Assembly (NCBI GenBank): GCA_051000715.1
Contig: JBPCOB010000160.1
Span: 1 to 9,476 of the forward strand
Source of the DNA: JBPCOB01 sp051000715
GTDB taxonomy: Bacteria > Actinomycetota > Actinomycetes > JALYNC01
Length of the DNA stretch: 9,476 nucleotides
Direction: 5' to 3'
This document shows positions 6,314-9,476 of the stretch, piece after piece. The notes beneath the pieces are model-generated. The model worked only from the letters and a program-made list of their open reading frames with translations. It was not told the DNA's origin and made no database searches. How positions within the stretch are numbered: the stretch's first letter is position 1; the number at the start of each line of letters is the position of its first letter. A program made the position numbers and the translations under genes.

Positions 6314-7710
6314 CCGCCTTGATGATCCCGCCGGAGAGATGGATGGACCTACGTCGGTACCAGCCCCTGCATGCCGCTGGGGCTACCTACAAGGAGATCG
6401 CCGACGAGGTCGGCGTGGACTGGAGGACAGTCCGTAAGTATCTGGCCGCCGGGGCGCCGAGCGCGCCGCCGGCGGCGCCGGCCCGGCTCGGCACCCAGCC
6501 GCGGAAGATCGACCGGCTGGCGCCGGTGGTGGACCGGATGCTTTCCCGGGACCTGCGGCTGCGGGCCAGCGTGATCTATGAGCGGCTGGTCGCCGACTAC
6601 GGCTTTGATGGGCACTACCAGCGAGTCAAGCTCTACGTCACCGAGGCCCGGCCGCGGCTGGCGGTGGCGAATGGCGACCGCAGGCCGCTGACCGGGCTGC
6701 ACCGCCGGTTCGAGGTGACCCCCGGCGCGCAGGCGCAGGTGGACTGGGGCACCGAGGACGCCCGGTTCGCCGCGTTGCTGCGGGTGGCGTTCGTCTACTC
6801 GTTCCACATGACCCTGTCGTTCTCCCGGGACCCGTTCTGCGCCTTCACCACCTCGATGGACCTGGCCACCTTCTGGGCCTGCCACGTCGCGGCGTTCGAG
6901 CACTTCGGCGGGGTACCGGGCGCCATCGTCTACGACCGGACCAAGACGGTGGTGAAGCGCCACGTCGCGCCCGGCGCGGCGGTGCCGCTGCACCCGGAGG
7001 CGGTCGCCTTCGCCGACCACTACGGCTTCGTGATCGACGTGGCGGCGGCACACCGGCCGACCTGCAAGGGACGCGTCGAGCGACAGGTGCTGATCGTGCG
7101 CGAGCACGTGCTGGCCGGCCGCGACTTCGCCTCGCTGGCGGCGATGGACGCCGCGTTCGCCGATTGGCTGCCGCACCGCCGGGCCCAGATCCACCGCACC
7201 CACGGGGAGGTGATTGCGGTGCGGGCGCAACCCGACCGGGCGGCACTCGCGCCGCTGCCGGCCCGGCCCTACCAGGTGGTGGACCGACACCTGCGCCGGG
7301 TCGGCAAGGACTGCCTGATCTCCTTCGCCGCCAGCCGGTACTCGGTCCCGGCGGCCGTGGTCACGGCCGGGATGAGCGTCGAGCTGCGGGTCGCCCCGGA
7401 CCGGGTCGCGATCCACGCCACCGGCCCGGACCCGGTGCTGCTCGCGACCCACCCGCGGGCGGTCCGCCGGGGGGAGGACCGGATCGACCCGGCGCACTGG
7501 GACGGGCTGCCGGACGGGTCGAGCCGGGCCACCACCGTCGACCCACCGAGCGCACCCGGACCGGGCGGCGCGGCCGGACCGGAACAGCTGGCGGTGGTGC
7601 TGGCGCACCGGGCGAAGCTGGCCACCCCGGTCGCCCGCCGGGACCCCGGGCTCTACGACACCGCGGTTGGGCTGACCGCCGTGGGCACCGCCGAGGGAGG
7701 CCGCCGATGA
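6310..7710 (+). CDS. istA: IS21 transposase IstA
   Basis: This 466-residue DDE transposase cuts and joins the IS21 ends. The N-terminus has a helix-turn-helix (about 26-45, T-Y-K-E-I-A-D-E-V-G-V followed by T-V-R-K-Y-L). The rve/integrase core has catalytic candidates D145 (Q-V-D-W-G), D209 (I-V-Y-D-R-T-K-T) and E257 (C-K-G-R-V-E-R-Q), so the triad is complete. A C-terminal beta-rich region (V-D-R-H-L-R-R-V-G-K-D, S-R-Y-S-V-P) is typical of the family. The start is either GTG 6310 or, more likely, ATG 6322, which gives M-I-P-P-E-R-W and sits 11 bases after GAAGGG. The upstream hairpin probably limits translation. The stop overlaps istB as ATGA. Confidence 0.93.
   Translation: MTALMIPPERWMDLRRYQPLHAAGATYKEIADEVGVDWRTVRKYLAAGAPSAPPAAPARLGTQPRKIDRLAPVVDRMLSRDLRLRASVIYERLVADYGFDGHYQRVKLYVTEARPRLAVANGDRRPLTGLHRRFEVTPGAQAQVDWGTEDARFAALLRVAFVYSFHMTLSFSRDPFCAFTTSMDLATFWACHVAAFEHFGGVPGAIVYDRTKTVVKRHVAPGAAVPLHPEAVAFADHYGFVIDVAAAHRPTCKGRVERQVLIVREHVLAGRDFASLAAMDAAFADWLPHRRAQIHRTHGEVIAVRAQPDRAALAPLPARPYQVVDRHLRRVGKDCLISFAASRYSVPAAVVTAGMSVELRVAPDRVAIHATGPDPVLLATHPRAVRRGEDRIDPAHWDGLPDGSSRATTVDPPSAPGPGGAAGPEQLAVVLAHRAKLATPVARRDPGLYDTAVGLTAVGTAEGGRR
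7693..7700 (+). promoter_or_regulatory. ribosome-binding site of istB
   Basis: GAGGGAGG, six bases before the ATG at 7707. It fixes the istB start, although the frame stays open far upstream inside istA. Confidence 0.75.
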
Positions 7711-8471
7711 GCGAGCTGGTCGCCGACCGGATCCGCAGCTGCGCGCTGCGGCTGTCCCTCGGGCACCTGGCCGAGGAGGCGGCCGCGCTGGCCGCCCGGG
7801 CCGAGGCCGGTCAGCTCGGATACCTGGACTTCCTCGACCTAGTGCTCGAGGAGGAGGTCGGGATGCGGGAGGGCCGCCGGTTCCGCAACGCGCTGAAGCT
7901 GTCCGGGCTACCGCACCACAAGACCCTCGACGGCTTCGACTTTGCCTTCCAACCCGACCTCGACCCCCGCAAGGTCCGCGACCTGGCCGGGCTCGGGTTC
8001 GTCACCAGCAAGGCCAACGTCGCCCTGCTCGGCCCGCCGGGGGTGGGCAAGACCCACCTCGCGGTGGCGCTGGCGGTCGCCGCCTGCCAGGCCGGCTACT
8101 CGGTCTACTTCAGCAGCGTCGACGACCTGGTCCGCCAGCTCCGCGAGGCCGAGCTCACCGGCCGGTTCGCCAAGAAGCTGCAGACCTATCTCAAACCGGC
8201 GGTCCTGGTCCTGGATGAGGTGGGCTACCTGCCGCTGACCCGGGCCGAGGCCAACATGGTCTTCCAGCTGGTGTCCCGCCGCTACGAACGCGGCTCGATC
8301 ATCCTGACCTCCAACAAGGCCTTCGGTGAGTGGGGCGCCGTGTTCGCCGACGACGTGCTCGCCACCGCGATCCTGGACCGATTGCTGCACCACTGCGATG
8401 TCGTTTCCATCAACGGGCCCAGCTGGCGCCTGAAGGACCGGTTCCTGACTCCACCCGGGGAGCGGCCGTGA
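7707..8471 (+). CDS. istB: IS21 helper ATPase IstB
   Basis: This 254-residue AAA+ protein is the IS21 helper that activates IstA and selects target DNA, and it is related to the replicative helicase loader DnaC. The Walker A motif G-P-P-G-V-G-K-T is at 109-116, Walker B V-L-V-L-D-E at 166-171, and a sensor-type L-T-S-N at 200-203. The N-terminal helical region (1-70) has the IstB pattern L-x-x-L-x-L-x-x-L-D-F-L-x-x-x-L-E-E-E. The family end S-x-R-L-K-D-R is present at 239-245. The ATG at 7707 overlaps the istA stop by four bases and has a strong ribosome-binding site. The gene is intact, and its stop overlaps the next gene as GTGA. Confidence 0.95.
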   Translation: MSELVADRIRSCALRLSLGHLAEEAAALAARAEAGQLGYLDFLDLVLEEEVGMREGRRFRNALKLSGLPHHKTLDGFDFAFQPDLDPRKVRDLAGLGFVTSKANVALLGPPGVGKTHLAVALAVAACQAGYSVYFSSVDDLVRQLREAELTGRFAKKLQTYLKPAVLVLDEVGYLPLTRAEANMVFQLVSRRYERGSIILTSNKAFGEWGAVFADDVLATAILDRLLHHCDVVSINGPSWRLKDRFLTPPGERP

Positions 8472-8830
8472 ACCCTGACCGCCGGTCGCGAGACGACAAC
8501 GAGACGACAACCGACCCCCGGCAGCGCAGCTGCCCGGTCTGCGCCGCGCCCTTCATCCCGATCAAGCGGCAGCTCTACGACACCAACGCCTGCCGCCAGA
8601 TCGCCTACCGCAGGCGCACCGCCACCCAACCGGCCCCCGTTGTCCCGACCGGCCGCCGCCGCGCCAGCACCGTCTACCTCTGCACCGACTGCGAGACCCG
8701 TTACCTCGGGGAGCAATGGTGCGCCGAGTGCAATCGGCCCTGCCGCCGGGTCGGGCTCGGTGGCGAATGCGCCCACTGCGGCGACCTACTCACGGTCGAC
8801 GAGCTCCTCGGGGGTGAACTCATGGCATGA
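8468..8830 (+). CDS. IS21-associated zinc-ribbon protein
   Basis: This 120-residue protein has four C-x-x-C pairs (22/25, 72/75, 85/88, 101/104) plus C42 and C92. It starts at GTG 8468, overlapping the istB stop (GTGA) with GGGGAG five bases upstream. The first zinc site, C-P-V-C-x-x-P-F, is followed by Y-D-T-N-A-C-R-Q-I-A-Y-R-R-R, resembling small zinc fingers that end in C-R-Q-x-x-Y-R-R. A basic, proline-rich linker leads to a second, larger zinc-ribbon module ending in an acidic tail. IS21 normally needs only istA and istB, so this is a passenger or accessory gene. Tight coupling and a position inside the terminal repeats show that it travels with the element. DNA binding or modulation of transposition is only inference. 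Confidence 0.85.
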   Translation: MNPDRRSRDDNETTTDPRQRSCPVCAAPFIPIKRQLYDTNACRQIAYRRRTATQPAPVVPTGRRRASTVYLCTDCETRYLGEQWCAECNRPCRRVGLGGECAHCGDLLTVDELLGGELMA

Positions 8831-8849
8831 TCCCAGAGCCGGGTCACCG

Positions 8850-8888
8850 ACACGTGAGGTCGTACGCCGACCGACACGTGAGGTCGTA
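8850..8888. repeat. IS21 right-end repeat boxes
   Basis: ACACGTGAGGTCGTA occurs at 8850-8864 and 8874-8888, 24 bp apart, within two nearly perfect 24-bp tandem units. They are the exact inverse of the left-end boxes and use the same spacing, confirming the limits of the element. Confidence 0.88.
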
Positions 8889-8896
8889 CGCCGACA

Positions 8897-8901
8897 ACAC
8901 C
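8897..8901. repeat. right target-site duplication ACACC
   Basis: ACACC immediately after the IS21 right end, matching 6174-6178. Confidence 0.8.
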
Positions 8902-9206
8902 GCGGGCGGATAGGTCTCGGCCGGAAGGTCGGGGTCGAGGACGTCCCGAATGGTGTTGTCGACGTCGGCCATCGTTGCGGCCCGCCGTCGCCAGTCCACC
9001 ACTAGCTTGTAGTGCAGGCGGTCCGAGGAATCGCTTGGCACTCGCCTTGACGACCACACGCTCGGTGCCGCTGAAAGCGGGGTCGCGCCTGGTCAACAGG
9101 TCGGAGATCGCAGCTCCTCCTCGGTCAGCTCCTCGAGGACCACCCGCTGCTCCTGGGAGGTGAGGTCCTGGGTGAGCGCAACGAGCCCGGTTGGGGTACC
9201 GGAATC
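8897..9206 (-). pseudogene. 5' side of the split hsdR C-terminal region, frameshifted
   Basis: Read from 9206 downward, three frames give successive parts of a type I restriction R subunit C-terminus. The first encodes L-T-Q-D-L-T-S-Q-E-Q, then L-E-E-L-T-E-E-E-L. The second encodes I-S-D-L-L-T-R-R-D-P, then E-R-V-V-V-K. The third encodes D-R-L-H-Y-K-L-V-V-D-W-R-R-R, then I-R-D-V-L-D-P-D-L-P. The L-T-E-E-E-L-A-I-x-D-L-L-T and K-L-V-x-D-W-R-x-R patterns are characteristic of HsdR. Frame breaks are at about 9110 (one base lost) and 9024 (one base gained). The rest of hsdR, including its nuclease and helicase domains, is absent: at 9207 the sequence becomes another insertion sequence. The fragment continues at 6178 beyond IS21. 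HsdR is the motor and nuclease subunit of type I restriction; this copy cannot work. Confidence 0.72.
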
Positions 9207-9476
9207 TGTCAACCTGTATGAGGCACCGATCGTCGACTATTACTGAGCGGTGGCCTCCCTCCGCTCCGGCTCGTTGATCCAGGAGACGGTCGGCAGCTCG
9301 GGCGGTGTCGGGAGCTTACGGACGAACCGCTCGGGGTGGGCGGCGTAGTCCGCCGACAGCACGTTGGCGCGGGCTAGCTGGACGGCGCTGGCGCGCCCGT
9401 AGTGAACGTCGGCCGGCACGTGCAGGGCCAGGCCGGTGTGGTGATGGCTCTTGTTGTACCAGCGGAAGAACCGCCG
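9207..9476 (-). mobile_element. partial IS3/rve-type insertion sequence, 3' end
   Basis: The terminus TGTCAACCTGTATGAGGC (+ strand from 9207) looks like an insertion-sequence end and lies exactly where hsdR similarity stops. It is followed by the end of a transposase gene on the minus strand. The other end is outside the window, so completeness and target duplication cannot be judged. Confidence 0.6.
9240..9476 (-). CDS. IS3-like transposase, C-terminal part (integrase core)
   Basis: The partial frame of 78 residues enters from beyond the window and ends with TAA directly followed by TAG. It reads F-F-R-W-Y-N-K-S-H-H-H-T-G-L-A-L-H, P-A-D-V-H-Y-G-R-A, then A-A-H-P-E-R-F-V-R-K, and ends L-P-T-V-S-W-I-N-E-P-E. 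This is the C-terminal rve_3-type end of integrase-core transposases common in actinomycete IS3-family elements. The catalytic residues lie outside the window except for the region following the last acidic residue. No frameshift is seen in the visible portion. Confidence 0.8.
   Translation of the reverse strand, partial: RRFFRWYNKSHHHTGLALHVPADVHYGRASAVQLARANVLSADYAAHPERFVRKLPTPPELPTVSWINEPERREATAQ

Larger units (their letters stand above)
6179..8896 (+). mobile_element. complete IS21-family insertion sequence
   Basis: The 2718-bp element begins TGTCCGCGTACGACCTCACG and ends with the inverted match ...CGTACGCCGACA. It is flanked by the direct repeat ACACC (6174-6178 and 8897-8901), a 5-bp target duplication within the 4-8 bp known for IS21. 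It carries istA, istB and a third zinc-ribbon gene in one operon with 4-nt overlaps. Each end has two copies of a 15-bp box spaced 24 bp apart, the expected multiple transposase sites. All three genes are intact and both ends are present, so the copy looks recent and possibly active. It sits inside the hsdR remnant. Confidence 0.92.

Noticed and set aside
6349..7608. 419-codon open frame on the - strand opposite istA
   Set aside because: Arg/Gly/Val-rich product without motifs; istA has a full DDE triad and family ends.
8850..8896. Two 24-bp tandem repeats as a small CRISPR-like or iteron array
   Set aside because: They are inverted copies of the boxes at the other end of the element and are explained as IS21 terminal sites.

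Overview
The window is high-GC DNA with GTG/ATG starts and third-position GC bias. It looks like an actinomycete, and the rpsT / holA / comEC order and protein style fit Micromonosporaceae best (inference from composition and similarity, no search run). It divides into a core chromosomal part (1-3183) and an accessory part (about 3184-9476) full of decayed genes and insertion sequences.

Core part: rpsT (ribosomal protein S20, + strand) converges on holA (DNA polymerase III delta, - strand). comEC lies upstream of holA on the - strand. comEC lacks its 5' third: a TAG codon stands directly before the family's conserved L-A-V-S-G-A-N segment, and no ComEC-like sequence follows upstream, so this is the breakpoint between core and accessory DNA. 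The metallo-beta-lactamase domain is intact.

Accessory part, left: three consecutive - strand genes (A 4194-4826, B 3782-4184, C 3381-3785) encode related small proteins. Each has an N-terminal winged-helix-like domain with a W-L-Y-D motif, then a short glycine/glutamine-rich motif (G-[ND]-V-x-G-S-x-x-Q-Q-x-S-P). A has an extra C-terminal domain, B is frameshifted, and C is compact. I do not recognise a named function; this is the best candidate for an undescribed system. Next, on the + strand, is a decayed gene (about 4978-5474) whose pieces in three frames resemble the C-terminal domain of MgsA/RarA-type AAA+ ATPases.

Accessory part, right: a - strand gene resembling the C-terminus of a type I restriction subunit HsdR fused to an AlbA_2/Schlafen-type domain is split by a complete IS21-family element (6179-8896). 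The element has 5-bp target duplications (ACACC), paired 24-bp-spaced terminal repeats, istA, istB and a third zinc-ribbon gene, joined by 4-nt overlaps. A long hairpin covers the istA ribosome-binding site. The outer hsdR fragment has two more indels and is cut at 9206/9207 by the end of a second element, of which only the IS3/rve-type transposase C-terminus is in the window.

Together the right-hand part reads as the remains of a restriction/defence island eroded by transposition and indels, next to a small paralogous cluster that may also have a defence or signalling role. No tRNA, rRNA, CRISPR array or riboswitch was seen.
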